Positions 47,122-57,285 are shown, counted from the stretch's first letter. The stretch: 64,000 nucleotides of DNA from Acidimicrobiia bacterium (GCA_013812505.1 JACCTH010000021.1:1-64000); one strand, 5' to 3'. Notes: generated by a model from the sequence alone, not told the origin. A program made the numbers and translations.

Positions 47122-47967
47122 ATGACAACTAAACATTCGCGATCGCTGTGGGCGCTCGCGATGATTTTTATGACCGCAGCTTGTGGCGGCGGAGGATCCG
47201 ATGACCTCAACCAAACTCTCAACCTCAACGAGGACCCCGAGTCGACGCTGCTGGTGGTCGAGAGCTCCGGCGGTTTCGTTCCCGTCGAATTCATCGTCGG
47301 CCAGGGACCGACCCTGGTCCTGCAGCGCGATGGCACCGTTATCGGACAGGGTCCGCAGATCGAGATCTACCCGGGACCGCTGCTCGCCAACTGGCAGGAG
47401 TCCCAACTCGACGACGAGACGATGCTCTTCGTGCTCGAGGAGCTCGACGCCATCGGCTTCGCCGAGATCGATCGGGTCGAGAACAACGACATCGTCAACG
47501 TCGCCGACGCACCGACCACCACGGTCACCTTTTACAACCAGGAAGGCGCTCACGAGTTCTCGGTCTATGCGCTCGGAATGGAGACCGAGGTGTCTGACGC
47601 CCGGGTGCCAATCCTCGCCAACCTGGTGCAAGAGCTTTATGACGCCACCTCGACCGGAAGCGGCCAGAGCTACGAGCCAGAAGCCATCCAGGTGGTGGCC
47701 ACCGCGGGCGATGACCTCTTCGACGCCAACGATCCCACCGTCAATTTTGTCGACTGGCCGCTTCCCCAAGGTTTCGCCGACATGGCCGAGCTCGGGATCG
47801 AAGGCTGGCGTTGCGCCGCTTACGAAGGGGCCGAGGGCCAGGACCTCCTCGCCATCTTTGGCGAGGCGAACCAAAACACGTTCTTTACCGATGGCGACGT
47901 CAACTATCGGCTGTTGGTCCGCCCGCTCTTCTCGGGCGAGGAGCCCTGCGCTCCCGTCAATTCTTAA
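47122..47967 (+). CDS. Hypothetical lipoprotein
   Basis: Lipobox FMTAACGGGGSDD. Confidence 0.7.
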   Translation: MTTKHSRSLWALAMIFMTAACGGGGSDDLNQTLNLNEDPESTLLVVESSGGFVPVEFIVGQGPTLVLQRDGTVIGQGPQIEIYPGPLLANWQESQLDDETMLFVLEELDAIGFAEIDRVENNDIVNVADAPTTTVTFYNQEGAHEFSVYALGMETEVSDARVPILANLVQELYDATSTGSGQSYEPEAIQVVATAGDDLFDANDPTVNFVDWPLPQGFADMAELGIEGWRCAAYEGAEGQDLLAIFGEANQNTFFTDGDVNYRLLVRPLFSGEEPCAPVNS

Positions 47968-47975
47968 GGCGATTT

Positions 47976-48059
47976 TGGTGGCTATACCACCACGCGAACC
48001 TAAGGTTTGCATGGTGGCTATACCACCACGCGAACCTAAGGTTCGTGTGGCGGTATAGC
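47976..48059. repeat. Palindromic repeat array between convergent stop codons
   Basis: 36-bp direct repeat TGGTGGCTATACCACCACGCGAACCTAAGGTT(TGCA/CGTG) at 47976 and 48012; second copy closes as GCTATACCACCACGCGAACCT-A-AGGTTCGTGTGGCGGTATAGC (19/21 paired). Confidence 0.9.
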
Positions 48060-48060
48060 T

Positions 48061-48315
48061 CTAGACGCGGCCTCTGACCTGTCGGTAGATGAGGAGAGCG
48101 ACGATCGCGCCAATGATCGAGCCAATGAGGCCCGCCGCCGAGAACTCGTTGAACTCCCTGTCGGTGAATACGACCGCTAGCAAACCTCCGACGAAGCTGC
48201 CGACGATCCCCAGAAGGATGGTCGGGAGGATGCCCATGGCATCCTTGCCCGGCACGAGCGCGCGGGCAAGAAACCCGGCGATCAGACCTACGACGATGAA
48301 CGTGATGATTCCCAT
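48061..48315 (-). CDS. GlsB/YeaQ/YmgE-family membrane protein
   Basis: MGIITFIVVGLIAGFLARALVPGKDAMGILPTILLGIVGSFVGGLL. Confidence 0.92.
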   Translation of the reverse strand: MGIITFIVVGLIAGFLARALVPGKDAMGILPTILLGIVGSFVGGLLAVVFTDREFNEFSAAGLIGSIIGAIVALLIYRQVRGRV

Positions 48316-48345
48316 AATCCTCCTCGACGGAACCCGTGGACCGAA

Positions 48346-49440
48346 TCAAGATAGCGAATCGGCTCCTTCGATGACGTATGACTCGTCGTTCCAATAGATC
48401 TCGTCGTACTTCTCCATGACTTCCCGGGTGGCGTCGAGATACGTACCTGCTGCCATCGCCTCCGCCAAACGCTTCTCATCGATCTGCGCCACGTAGGTCG
48501 CGGCGTTCCACGCCGCTAGCACTGATGAAGTGCCGATGTTCTCGGCTTCAGCCGACGGCATGGTGTGGAGCGAGAAGCGAAAAATCGATTCCTCGTCAGA
48601 GAGCTCGGAAAACCGGAGATCCTCACCGGCCAATTGCCGGCGGGCCTCGGCGAGCACATCCCAGCGGCGATGAGGAAACGGGTTTTCGTCCGGCCAGACC
48701 GCCCGGATGATCTCGAGGCCGGGGTCATCTCCAGCGGCCTGGACTCCGATCAAACGGCCACCCGGTGCGAGGGCACGAGCTATCGGAGCGATAACGAGGC
48801 CGACCTTGCGCTCGAGATCGGTCGCGGCGCGGTAAGCCTGAGAGGCGATCGCCAGATCGAACTCGATCGCCTTGCCCGGATCCGGTAGCAACGGTTCGAG
48901 CAGGAACTCGTGGTCAGCGCGAAAGAGAACGACGGCTGCGGGGTGGACATAGACGGGATTACCGGTTCGGGCATTGGTCCGGACCTCCCAGTCGTCGGCG
49001 AGGTCCGTGTAGAGCCCTTCGATCTGCTCGGCGAATTCGGCGCTGGTGTCCCCCGCCAGGGCAACCTGCCGCCACCTTCCTTCCGACCCGACCCGAAGAC
49101 GGGTGGCATCGGGAAAACGCAGATTGGTAACCACGACGACCAACTCGGGATGCTCGAGAAATCGGTCCGGCAGACGCGCCAGCCCCTGGCGGACGTCTTC
49201 GATCGAGATCTCCTTCGCCACCACGAGCCAGGGGATATAGATGAAGCGGCGATGCAAGCGTCGCATCACGTTGGTCAGCAAAGCCCCGTCCCCCATTCCG
49301 GCATCGAAGATGCGCAGACCCGGCTGACCGATCTGGAGCGACTCCCCTACGGAGGCGACCCGATCCGCGACGACAGTCTTCTCGTCTGTGGCGTTGACAA
49401 ACATGTTGTAGGCGGCCCTGGTGTCGAAGAAGCGAGCCAT
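48346..49440 (-). CDS. Probable SAM-dependent methyltransferase-like protein
   Basis: LRIFDAGMGDGALLTNVMRRL; later ARALAPGGRLIGVQ motif. Confidence 0.6.
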   Translation of the reverse strand: MARFFDTRAAYNMFVNATDEKTVVADRVASVGESLQIGQPGLRIFDAGMGDGALLTNVMRRLHRRFIYIPWLVVAKEISIEDVRQGLARLPDRFLEHPELVVVVTNLRFPDATRLRVGSEGRWRQVALAGDTSAEFAEQIEGLYTDLADDWEVRTNARTGNPVYVHPAAVVLFRADHEFLLEPLLPDPGKAIEFDLAIASQAYRAATDLERKVGLVIAPIARALAPGGRLIGVQAAGDDPGLEIIRAVWPDENPFPHRRWDVLAEARRQLAGEDLRFSELSDEESIFRFSLHTMPSAEAENIGTSSVLAAWNAATYVAQIDEKRLAEAMAAGTYLDATREVMEKYDEIYWNDESYVIEGADSLS

Positions 49441-51089
49441 CAGACGAGGGGAATTACGGTAAAACCGTCGGCGTTGACGGTCACCAAAACGGCGCGGCCG
49501 TCGGTGGCGTTGATCGCCGCCACGATCTCGGGAGCAACCTCAGGGCTCACGATCCCCACTCCGTCGGCACGGCGCAAGAACCTCATGCCCTCGATCATCG
49601 AAGGCAGAGGGCCCGGGTCGCTGGCGGCCACAGTCACGACTCTGTTGGAGGGATCACCCGATCGCGGCGCCGCCACCGAGGCGACCACATCCGGGGTCTT
49701 GGGGAGTTGCCGTCTCAGGTTGACAATGTGCCAGCAAACCGCGCCTGCCACCACGGTGATCGGAACCGCCCCCGACAGGGGCTCGGCCAGTTCCTCACCG
49801 CCCCCCGCCAGAACCGACCGCAGGAGCGTGAACAGCACAAAGATCAGGGCAACGGCGCCGGTGAACGCCGAACTGAAGAAGAGAACTAGCAAAGCCGCCC
49901 GGCGCGACGGGGATTGCGGCTCTCCGAGGCGGAGGGCCCGACCCCAATAGCGAACGGTCGTAGCTCCGGAAATGCCGAGGGCTACCAATGTCCCCAGCAA
50001 GGCGTTGCTGTAGTCGGACAGCACCTGCCCGGTCTCGAAGGTTCTCTGCAAGAGCAACGTGAGTAGAAAGGAGAAGCTGCCGGCAAGAATGGCGAGCGAG
50101 TAGGTGCCGAACACGTACTCGACGGCCCGAACTGTCTCGGTCCGTTCGGTGCCAAGAACAGCTCGATGATGCCAGTAGACGATCGCCCCGACGATGGCAG
50201 TAGACGTTGCGGCTGGTAACGAGCGGAACTGACTGGCAGTTTCGCGGGCGCCAATGCCGACCACCCACTCCAGCACCCGGTAGACGACAACCCCGAATGC
50301 GTGGAGCGTCGTGAACCAGGCGACCACGGCCACGACCGCGGCATAGCCATTGCGAAATGAAGTCCTGCTGCCGGCAAATCCTCGAATCCAGAAGTGGGTG
50401 AAATACACCACCCCGACCAGGAGCACCGAGAACCCCCAACGGAGGCCCTCGGAGAAATCACTCTCGCCGATCAGGATCGGTTGTTGTCCGATTGCCGTCT
50501 GGAAACTGATGGTGAGCAGGATTCCGACCCCAGACGCAGCCAATCCCAGGCCGGTGACCGAGCCCCAGAACTGTCGAATCTCGTCGAGCTCGAGGTCCGC
50601 GCCCCGCCACCGGACCATCAGCAACCACAACGCGGCGAAACAGATCAGATCCGCCAGCCACGACGGCTCGTACTGGTCAACCCCCAGCAACGAGGCGATC
50701 AGTCTGACCGCGCCGTAGGCAACCACCGACATCGCGACTGCGCCTGTCAGCGCGATATAGAGATTGCGGCCGGTGCTGGAACCAGTTCGCCGCTTTTCGA
50801 GCGCGATCCACACCGCGCCCCAGACCAAACCTGAAACAATGAGAGTTGACAGAGTCAACGCGATTTCGTTGACGTCGTCGAAGATCGCCGTGCCCCCTCG
50901 AGGAAGAATCGACTCCACGATCGAGGAGAAGGCCGAGGTGGCGACGATCGAGGCGACCACCAGGATCAGATAGGTGACGACCAACGCTGGGGAGTTAGTG
51001 CCCGGTTCGGTACGCCGCCGGGCAATCGCCACCATGGGAAGCGCGATCACCGCGGCGAGAACCGCGAGAAGGACTAGCACCAGCGACAT
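49440..51089 (-). CDS. Multi-pass membrane protein (DUF5671-like)
   Basis: Many hydrophobic helices; repeated AVWWRGADLELDE / AIVYWHHRAVLG-type segments. Family assignment tentative. Confidence 0.6.
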   Translation of the reverse strand: MSLVLVLLAVLAAVIALPMVAIARRRTEPGTNSPALVVTYLILVVASIVATSAFSSIVESILPRGGTAIFDDVNEIALTLSTLIVSGLVWGAVWIALEKRRTGSSTGRNLYIALTGAVAMSVVAYGAVRLIASLLGVDQYEPSWLADLICFAALWLLMVRWRGADLELDEIRQFWGSVTGLGLAASGVGILLTISFQTAIGQQPILIGESDFSEGLRWGFSVLLVGVVYFTHFWIRGFAGSRTSFRNGYAAVVAVVAWFTTLHAFGVVVYRVLEWVVGIGARETASQFRSLPAATSTAIVGAIVYWHHRAVLGTERTETVRAVEYVFGTYSLAILAGSFSFLLTLLLQRTFETGQVLSDYSNALLGTLVALGISGATTVRYWGRALRLGEPQSPSRRAALLVLFFSSAFTGAVALIFVLFTLLRSVLAGGGEELAEPLSGAVPITVVAGAVCWHIVNLRRQLPKTPDVVASVAAPRSGDPSNRVVTVAASDPGPLPSMIEGMRFLRRADGVGIVSPEVAPEIVAAINATDGRAVLVTVNADGFTVIPLV

Positions 51090-51547
51090 CAGTTGAACCC
51101 GCAGAAGTAGGGATAGGACAGCCGATCGATTCTCAACGCCCCGCCCTCGTCGATCAGCGTGAACTCGAGCGTGGTTTCATACGTGGAGGGGTCGATCGGA
51201 TCGACATCCATCACCGTCGCCTCAAGTCGGACGAGGGTCTCGTCATCGAACTCGGTGACGTCGTCGACCACGACCCGACTCATCGCAGGCTGATCAATTG
51301 CCAGATCCGACGCGCTGCAGTCAGCCTGCGCACCGGAGGAAAGCAGCTGATGCGCGCTCTCAAATTGCTCCTCGTCAATCGCCACCAGGAAAGACTGAAC
51401 GACGCCTTCGGGACTGTCGGGGTCCAATTGTTGGATCGGCCGGAGGCTGTTCACGATCGCCGCCGCCACCACCGCGACAACCAGGATGCCGCCAACGATC
51501 AGCCCAAGACGCCTGCCGCCGGCGTTGGGAGAAGAGGTCTGGCTCAG
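51089..51547 (-). CDS. Hypothetical membrane-anchored protein (possible CTG start overlapping the upstream stop)
   Basis: TM segment LGLIVGGILVVAVVAAAIV, then SPEGVVQSFLVAIDEEQFESAHQLLSS domain. Confidence 0.55.
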   Translation of the reverse strand: MSQTSSPNAGGRRLGLIVGGILVVAVVAAAIVNSLRPIQQLDPDSPEGVVQSFLVAIDEEQFESAHQLLSSGAQADCSASDLAIDQPAMSRVVVDDVTEFDDETLVRLEATVMDVDPIDPSTYETTLEFTLIDEGGALRIDRLSYPYFCGFN

Positions 51548-52542
51548 GGCCGTGGACCTGTTCGGCTGAACGCGGCGAGCAGCTCGGCCTCCTCCGGGCG
51601 GCTCATCCCGGTCACCTTGGCGTCCGGGTGCTCCCGCAGCCAGGCGAGGGTGTCCCGGGCCGTGTCCTCGACCGGGCGACAGCGCAGCCCCGCGTCTGCG
51701 GGCAGCGTGGCGTCGTGGACCATCAGCCCGGCGTACTCCGGCAGCGGCAGCCACAACGGCGCCGACCGGTCGCCCGCCCACGGCTCCACCTTCTGGTCGG
51801 TGAGGAACTCCTGGTTTACCCAGACGAAGGTGGGTTCGGCGCCGATCCCCGTGGCGACGGCAGCCAGGAGCTCAGCACGGGTCTGCACCGGGCCGATCCC
51901 GTCGAAGACGCCGGTGGTGCGGGCCTCGGCGCAGTCGACGAGCCAGGTGGCAAGGTCACGGACGTCGACGACCTGGACCGCGTCGTTGGGCTCGCCGGGA
52001 GCCAGCACCTCTCCGCCGTCCGCGATCCGCGCTGCCCAGTAGGTAAACCGCCCGGTCGGGTCGCCGGGTCCCACGATCAGCCCCGGCCGGACCACGATCG
52101 ACGACGCTGCCCCCTCGGTCACAGCCTGTTCGCAGCCGACCTTCATCGCCCCGTAGACCTCCGACGCGGAGGCGGGATCCTCGTCCGTGACGATCGGGTC
52201 GTGCAAAGACAGGGTCTCCGGATTGCCGTTGGGCGTGGAGGTGTCCGCGTAGACGTTGATAGTCGATACGAACACCCAATGGGCCTCCGGAAACGCCGCC
52301 ACCGCCGCCCGGACCCGCGACGGGTGCCTGGCCACGTCGACGACCGCATCGTACGATGCTCGGGCGAGCTCGACTGGCGGCTCGGCGCCATCGGACCGGT
52401 CCCACGCGACAAACGCGGCGCCGGCAGGCACCGATCCGGACTCGCCACGACTGGCGCAGGTCACGTCGTGGCCGCGGCCTATCGCCTCCACGGCCACTGC
52501 CCGCGAGAGGAAGACAGTTCCGCCGAGCACGAGCAGTCGCAT
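51544..52542 (-). CDS. NAD-dependent epimerase/reductase family protein
   Basis: MRLLVLGGTVFLSRAVAVEAIGRGHDVTCASRG; FVSTINVYAD. Confidence 0.88.
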   Translation of the reverse strand: MRLLVLGGTVFLSRAVAVEAIGRGHDVTCASRGESGSVPAGAAFVAWDRSDGAEPPVELARASYDAVVDVARHPSRVRAAVAAFPEAHWVFVSTINVYADTSTPNGNPETLSLHDPIVTDEDPASASEVYGAMKVGCEQAVTEGAASSIVVRPGLIVGPGDPTGRFTYWAARIADGGEVLAPGEPNDAVQVVDVRDLATWLVDCAEARTTGVFDGIGPVQTRAELLAAVATGIGAEPTFVWVNQEFLTDQKVEPWAGDRSAPLWLPLPEYAGLMVHDATLPADAGLRCRPVEDTARDTLAWLREHPDAKVTGMSRPEEAELLAAFSRTGPRP

Positions 52543-52575
52543 GCCCTGATCCTATGTCGAGGTACCTTGCCCCCC

Positions 52576-53235
52576 GTGCTGCCGGTTCTCGTGATCTTCG
52601 ACTGCGACGGTGTGCTCGTCGACAGCGAACGCCTGAGCGTTGAATTGGAGGCTCGGCTTTTGAGTGAGCTCGGGTGGCCGATGACCGCCGAAGAGCTCGT
52701 TCTCCGCTGGATGGGAAGGACGGCGGCGTTCCAGCGCGAGGAAATCGCCGACAGGCTCGGCGCCTCTGCAGCCGCCTTGTTTGAGGAGCGCTCCTCGAAC
52801 GAGGTCCGCGCCGCGTTCGAGACCAGCCTTCAGGCGGTGCCTGGGGTCATCGCCGTTCTCGATTATCTCGAAAGTCGCGGGGTCAAGACCTGTGTCGCCT
52901 CGAGCGGCACCCATCAGCGAATCCGGCTCACGCTTGGCCTCACCAACCTTGCTCATCGTTTCGAGGGTCGTATCTTCAGTGCAGCGGATGTCGCCGTGGG
53001 CAAACCCGCCCCCGACTTGTTCTTGCATGCCGCCGAGAGCCTCGGAGTGGCGCCATCTCAGTGTGCGGTGGTCGAAGACAGCGTCTTCGGGGTCCAGGCC
53101 GGAGTCGCGGCGGGCATGACGGTTTACGGCTTCGGCGGTGGCCTCATCGACCGAACGCTCCTGGAGCAAGCCGGCGCGATTGGCTTTGACCAGATCACCG
53201 ACTTGGTGCCCTGGCCGACTGGGTCAGATTCTTGA
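52576..53235 (+). CDS. HAD-superfamily hydrolase (beta-phosphoglucomutase-like)
   Basis: VIFDCDGVLVDSERLSVEL; VASSGTHQRI; VGKPAPDLFLHAAESLGVAPSQCAVVEDSVFGVQAGVAAGM. Confidence 0.93.
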   Translation: MLPVLVIFDCDGVLVDSERLSVELEARLLSELGWPMTAEELVLRWMGRTAAFQREEIADRLGASAAALFEERSSNEVRAAFETSLQAVPGVIAVLDYLESRGVKTCVASSGTHQRIRLTLGLTNLAHRFEGRIFSAADVAVGKPAPDLFLHAAESLGVAPSQCAVVEDSVFGVQAGVAAGMTVYGFGGGLIDRTLLEQAGAIGFDQITDLVPWPTGSDS

Positions 53236-53811
53236 ACCAATGCCACGGGTGGCGAATTCGACCACCGCGTCCGCCAGCGCCGAGCGGCTGAGCGAACCCC
53301 CAGGTCGATACCAACGCTCGACGGCGTTGAGCATCGAGAGAATGAGGATGGCCGCGAGCTTGGGGTCGATTCCGGCTCGGAAGGAGCCATCCTTTCTTCC
53401 CGTCTCGAGCGCCGCTCGAAAGACTGTTTCGTAGTCATTCCGAGCCGCGACCACGCGTTGTCGGTGCGGTTCGTCGAGCGCGTCAGCTTCGAAGAGAAAC
53501 GTCCGCGCTTCGTCGAGATGGTCGAGCACTACATCGTTGTGCCCGCGGACCAGGGATCTGAGCAGTTCGGCTCCATCCCCTCCGCGTGCCACCGCTTTGG
53601 CAGCACTCGCTTGGAAGAGTGCCGCTCCGATTTCAACGACTTCGACAAGCAGGTCTTCCTTGGACTCGATGTGGCTATAAAGCGAGGAGCCCAGCACCCC
53701 AACCTCGCGGGCGAGATCGCGCATCGAGGTGCCGTGATAGCCCTGGGCCGCGAACAGCCGGCTGGCCGCCTTGACCACGTCTTCCCGAGTCCGCGAACGG
53801 GAGGCGGTCAT
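53224..53811 (-). CDS. TetR-family regulator, candidate PaaR-like repressor
   Basis: TREDVVKAASRLFAAQGYHGTSMRDLAREVGVLGSSLYSHIESKEDLL; last gene of the paa operon. Confidence 0.9.
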   Translation of the reverse strand: MTASRSRTREDVVKAASRLFAAQGYHGTSMRDLAREVGVLGSSLYSHIESKEDLLVEVVEIGAALFQASAAKAVARGGDGAELLRSLVRGHNDVVLDHLDEARTFLFEADALDEPHRQRVVAARNDYETVFRAALETGRKDGSFRAGIDPKLAAILILSMLNAVERWYRPGGSLSRSALADAVVEFATRGIGSRI

Positions 53812-54878
53812 ACGTCGAAGTCAACCTCGACGGCATCAGACAGCGGATGTGCCTGGCAGGTCAGGACATAGCCAGCCTGGACTTCGGCATCGACCAATGC
53901 CCAGTTCTTGTCCATCCGCACCTGCCCCTCGACGATGCGGGCCTTGCAGCTGGCGCACATCCCGCCCTTGCACGAGTAGGGCAACTCTGGACGCACCCGG
54001 AGCGCGGCGTCTAGAATCGAAGTTTCCGGACGCATGCGAGCTGAGGTTTCCCGTCCGTCGAGGGTGAAAGTAAGCCGCACGGTTCCTTTCTCATCATCCG
54101 GCTCAGGTGGAAGCGTGTTGAGGTCGAGCGGCCCGGCAAAGAAGAGCTCGTCATGGATCAGTTCCGTCGGGATTCCGCGGTCCTCCAACAGTCGCCGAGC
54201 TGCCACGACCACATCGAAGGGGCCGCAGAGAAACCATTCCTCGGGGCGGGCGGGGGCGATGACTCTTTCGAGTAGTTCGACCAGGCGTTCCTCGTCCAAC
54301 CGTCCCGACAAGAGCGGAGTGATCGCTTGCTCACGGGTCAGCACATGGATGATTTGAAGGCGGTCCGGATATCGGTCCTTTAGCCCTTCGAGCTCATCGA
54401 GGAACATGACGCTGTCGGCGCCGCGGTTGCCGAAGATCACCGAAAACCGGCAACCGGGCTCGGATTCGAGGAAGGTTGCCAACAAGGAAAGCACCGGGGT
54501 GATACCGCTCCCGACCGCGATGGCTCCGTAGTGCACGGGCCGGGGAATCGTGGTGAACTCTCCTACCGGTGCCATCACCTCCAGCTCGTCCCCGGTCGCC
54601 AGGCGGGAGGTGGCAAAGGTGGAGAAGGCGCCGCCCGGTAGCTGTTTGATCCCAATCCGCAACCGGCCCTGGTTGGCGTTGGAGCAGATCGAATAGCTCC
54701 GCCTCACGTCAACTCCATCGAGGTCGGTCTTGACCGTCACATGCTGGCCAGGCAGGTAAGAGAATTCCTCGGCGAGGTCCGCGGGAACGTCGAAGGTGAC
54801 TGCCACCGCGTCGTCGGTCAGCCTCGCGATGGCAGCCACCCGCAAGCGGCGGAAATCGCGCGGTCGGGTCGTCGTCAA
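53808..54878 (-). CDS. paaE: Phenylacetyl-CoA epoxidase reductase subunit
   Basis: FNR-like domain plus C-terminal 2Fe-2S ferredoxin (LPYSCKGGMCASCKARIVEGQVRMDKNWAL); TTG start overlapping the paaD stop. Confidence 0.93.
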   Translation of the reverse strand: MTTTRPRDFRRLRVAAIARLTDDAVAVTFDVPADLAEEFSYLPGQHVTVKTDLDGVDVRRSYSICSNANQGRLRIGIKQLPGGAFSTFATSRLATGDELEVMAPVGEFTTIPRPVHYGAIAVGSGITPVLSLLATFLESEPGCRFSVIFGNRGADSVMFLDELEGLKDRYPDRLQIIHVLTREQAITPLLSGRLDEERLVELLERVIAPARPEEWFLCGPFDVVVAARRLLEDRGIPTELIHDELFFAGPLDLNTLPPEPDDEKGTVRLTFTLDGRETSARMRPETSILDAALRVRPELPYSCKGGMCASCKARIVEGQVRMDKNWALVDAEVQAGYVLTCQAHPLSDAVEVDFDV

Positions 54879-55336
54879 CGCAGCTCTTTGAAAAGATCGA
54901 AGGGCTCGCCACACGAACCGCAAACCATCAGCGCTTTGCAGGCCGTGGAACCGAACCGGCTCACCACGCGAGCCGGGCCGTCCGCGCAGCGAGGACACCC
55001 GACGGAGTGGTCGGGTTGGGGAGGGGCGAAGCCGTGTTGCTGGAGAAGGTCTCGCGCTCGGGGGCTGAGATCGTCAGTGGTCCAGGCCGGCGCCCGGCTC
55101 AGCACCACCTCGGGCTGATACCCATGGCTGTCGAGCATCGACTCGATGTCTTTCCTGATCGCGTCCATCGCCGGGCAACCGGAGTAGGTCGGCGTAATCG
55201 TCACGCGGACCCGAGTACCCACGGTCTCGACTCCTCGCAGGATCCCCAGGTCGGCGATAGAAAGAAACGGCAGCTCTGGGTCCATCACCTGATCGAGGAG
55301 CTGGTGGGGTGACAGGGTGGTCGCGGTTGTCACCAT
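54875..55336 (-). CDS. paaD: Phenylacetyl-CoA epoxidase subunit PaaD
   Basis: DPELPFLSIADLGILRGVE; YSGCPAMDAI; CPRCADGPARVVSRFGSTACKALMVCGSCGEPFDLFK. Confidence 0.93.
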   Translation of the reverse strand: MVTTATTLSPHQLLDQVMDPELPFLSIADLGILRGVETVGTRVRVTITPTYSGCPAMDAIRKDIESMLDSHGYQPEVVLSRAPAWTTDDLSPRARDLLQQHGFAPPQPDHSVGCPRCADGPARVVSRFGSTACKALMVCGSCGEPFDLFKELR

Positions 55337-56022
55337 TGCACTCCCGGATAAGCCCGCGCCAGTGATTGCATCTTGGCCAGCAGATGGCCGAGGTGCTCGG
55401 TGTGCATACCGCGGCGACCGCCGCGACGAGGGAATGGGTCCTTCGGTAGCACCAGCCGAGATTCGTCGAGGACCGGAGTGAGCCGCTCGTCGAATCCGCG
55501 CCGGAGGTCCTGATGCTCGTCGAACATCTCATCCACATAGCGAGCCAGGGCGACGAGCCCCGATTGCATCCGCCGATTGCTCTCCTCGGTTCCCCGGCCG
55601 AGCCGCTCGGTCCAGGTGGCCGAGTGTTGCCAGTGGTAACGAGCCTCGAGCAATGCCTTGCTCGCCACGGCGGCGAGGACCTCGTCGGGCGAGCCGGCCA
55701 ATTTCTCCCACAAGCCCACCTGGTAGGAGTCGAACAGGAGCTGGCGGGCAATCGTCTGTCCAAAATCGCCATTGGGTTGTTCGCAGATCAGGAGATTGGT
55801 GAGCTCCCGCTCGCTCCGAAACATGGCCAGGTCGTCCTCCGTTCGACCCTTTCCCTCCAGGTCGCCGAAATGGGTCAGAAGCGCGCGAGCTACTCCGAGA
55901 TGATCGAGGGCAATGTTGGCCACTGCGATATCGAGCTCAAGGTCCGGCGCCGCCGCCACCCATTCCGAGAGTCGCTGAGCAAGGATGAGGTTGTCGTCGG
56001 CGAAGCCGAGAACGTTCATCAC
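55330..56022 (-). CDS. paaC: Phenylacetyl-CoA epoxidase subunit PaaC
   Basis: DDNLILAQRLSEWVAAAPDLELDIAVANIALDHLGVARALL; EARYHWQHSATWTERLGRGTEES. Confidence 0.93.
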   Translation of the reverse strand: MMNVLGFADDNLILAQRLSEWVAAAPDLELDIAVANIALDHLGVARALLTHFGDLEGKGRTEDDLAMFRSERELTNLLICEQPNGDFGQTIARQLLFDSYQVGLWEKLAGSPDEVLAAVASKALLEARYHWQHSATWTERLGRGTEESNRRMQSGLVALARYVDEMFDEHQDLRRGFDERLTPVLDESRLVLPKDPFPRRGGRRGMHTEHLGHLLAKMQSLARAYPGVQW

Positions 56023-56360
56023 ATTTGGCCAACTTCGTCAGGGATGTCGTAGTGCGTCGCGTGGCGGTAGGGCTTCTCGATCGCTTCAAAGAACGCCGGG
56101 GCCTCGTCGGGATCGGACGCGACGATCTCGGTCGAGGCCACCACCCAGATGCTGACGCCTTCGACCCGGCGGGTGTAGACGTCGCGGGCAGCCAGCAAGG
56201 CCGAATCGGCGTCGGGGGCGTGGAGGCTTCCGGCGTGGACGTGAGCCAAGCCCCGCTTCTGACGGATGAACACTTCCCACAGCGGCCAGACTCCGTCGGT
56301 TTCGGTGCCGGTGACTTTGCTTTCCGCTTCGCCCGCAACTTGGGGAACCGAATAGGTCAC
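56019..56360 (-). CDS. paaB: Phenylacetyl-CoA epoxidase subunit PaaB
   Basis: [50 protein letters not shown]. Confidence 0.93.
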   Translation of the reverse strand: MTYSVPQVAGEAESKVTGTETDGVWPLWEVFIRQKRGLAHVHAGSLHAPDADSALLAARDVYTRRVEGVSIWVVASTEIVASDPDEAPAFFEAIEKPYRHATHYDIPDEVGQM

Positions 56361-57274
56361 GCCGAACCCGCCACGGCTGAGCTGACCGCGGCCGCTTGGC
56401 GGACCCAGGCGCCGTCATCCCAAGCCTTCCGTTTGTGCTCGATCCGGTCGCGGTTCATGGGGCCATGACCCTTCACCACTGCCCAGAACTCATCCCAGTC
56501 GATAGGGCCGAAGTCGTAATGTCCCCGCTCCTCGTTCCAGGCCAGATCGGGATCAGGGATCTGGAGACCCAAGTAGTCCGCTTGGGGAACCGTCATGTCG
56601 ACGAACTGCTGACGAAGTTCGTCATTGGAGACCCGCTTGATCTTCCACTCCATCGACTGTTCGGTGTGAGTCGACTCGGAATCGTGCGGACCGAACATCA
56701 TGAGCGACGGCCACCACCAACGGTCGAGAGAGTCTTGGGCCATTGCCTTTTGCTCAGCCGAGCCGTTGCAGAGGGTGAGCATGATCTCGTATCCCTGGCG
56801 CTGGTGGAAGGACTCCTCGAGGCAGATCTTCACCATTGCCCGGGCATAGGGGCCATATGAGCATCGCTTGAGCATCACCTGGTTGGTGATCGCGGCGCCG
56901 TCGACCAGCCACCCGATGGCGCCCATGTCGGCCCACGACAGGGTTGGATAGTTGAAGATCGACGAGTACTTCTGCTTCCCCGAATGGAGCAGCTCCATCA
57001 GCTGATCACGGTTCACACCCAGGGTTTCCGCCGCCGAATAGAGGTAGAGACCATGGCCGGCCTCGTCCTGGACCTTGGCGATCAGAATCGCCTTCCGCCG
57101 GAGTGACGGCGCTCGGCTGATCCAATTGCCTTCCGGCTGCATCCCGATGATCTCGGAGTGGGCGTGTTGGGCAATCTGGCGGATCAGTGTTTGGCGGTAC
57201 TCCTCCGGCATCCAGTCGGTCGACTCCACCTTCTCTTCTGCCTCAAGCAGGGCACGGAATTTCGCTTCACGCAT
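56357..57274 (-). CDS. paaA: Phenylacetyl-CoA epoxidase subunit PaaA
   Basis: [62 protein letters not shown]. Confidence 0.96.
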   Translation of the reverse strand: MREAKFRALLEAEEKVESTDWMPEEYRQTLIRQIAQHAHSEIIGMQPEGNWISRAPSLRRKAILIAKVQDEAGHGLYLYSAAETLGVNRDQLMELLHSGKQKYSSIFNYPTLSWADMGAIGWLVDGAAITNQVMLKRCSYGPYARAMVKICLEESFHQRQGYEIMLTLCNGSAEQKAMAQDSLDRWWWPSLMMFGPHDSESTHTEQSMEWKIKRVSNDELRQQFVDMTVPQADYLGLQIPDPDLAWNEERGHYDFGPIDWDEFWAVVKGHGPMNRDRIEHKRKAWDDGAWVRQAAAVSSAVAGSA

Positions 57275-57285
57275 CGCCGCATCCT

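Noticed and set aside
47976-48059. 36-bp period repeat as a CRISPR array
   Set aside because: Only about two copies directly abutting with no spacers, internally palindromic, no cas genes; better explained as a REP-like/terminator element.
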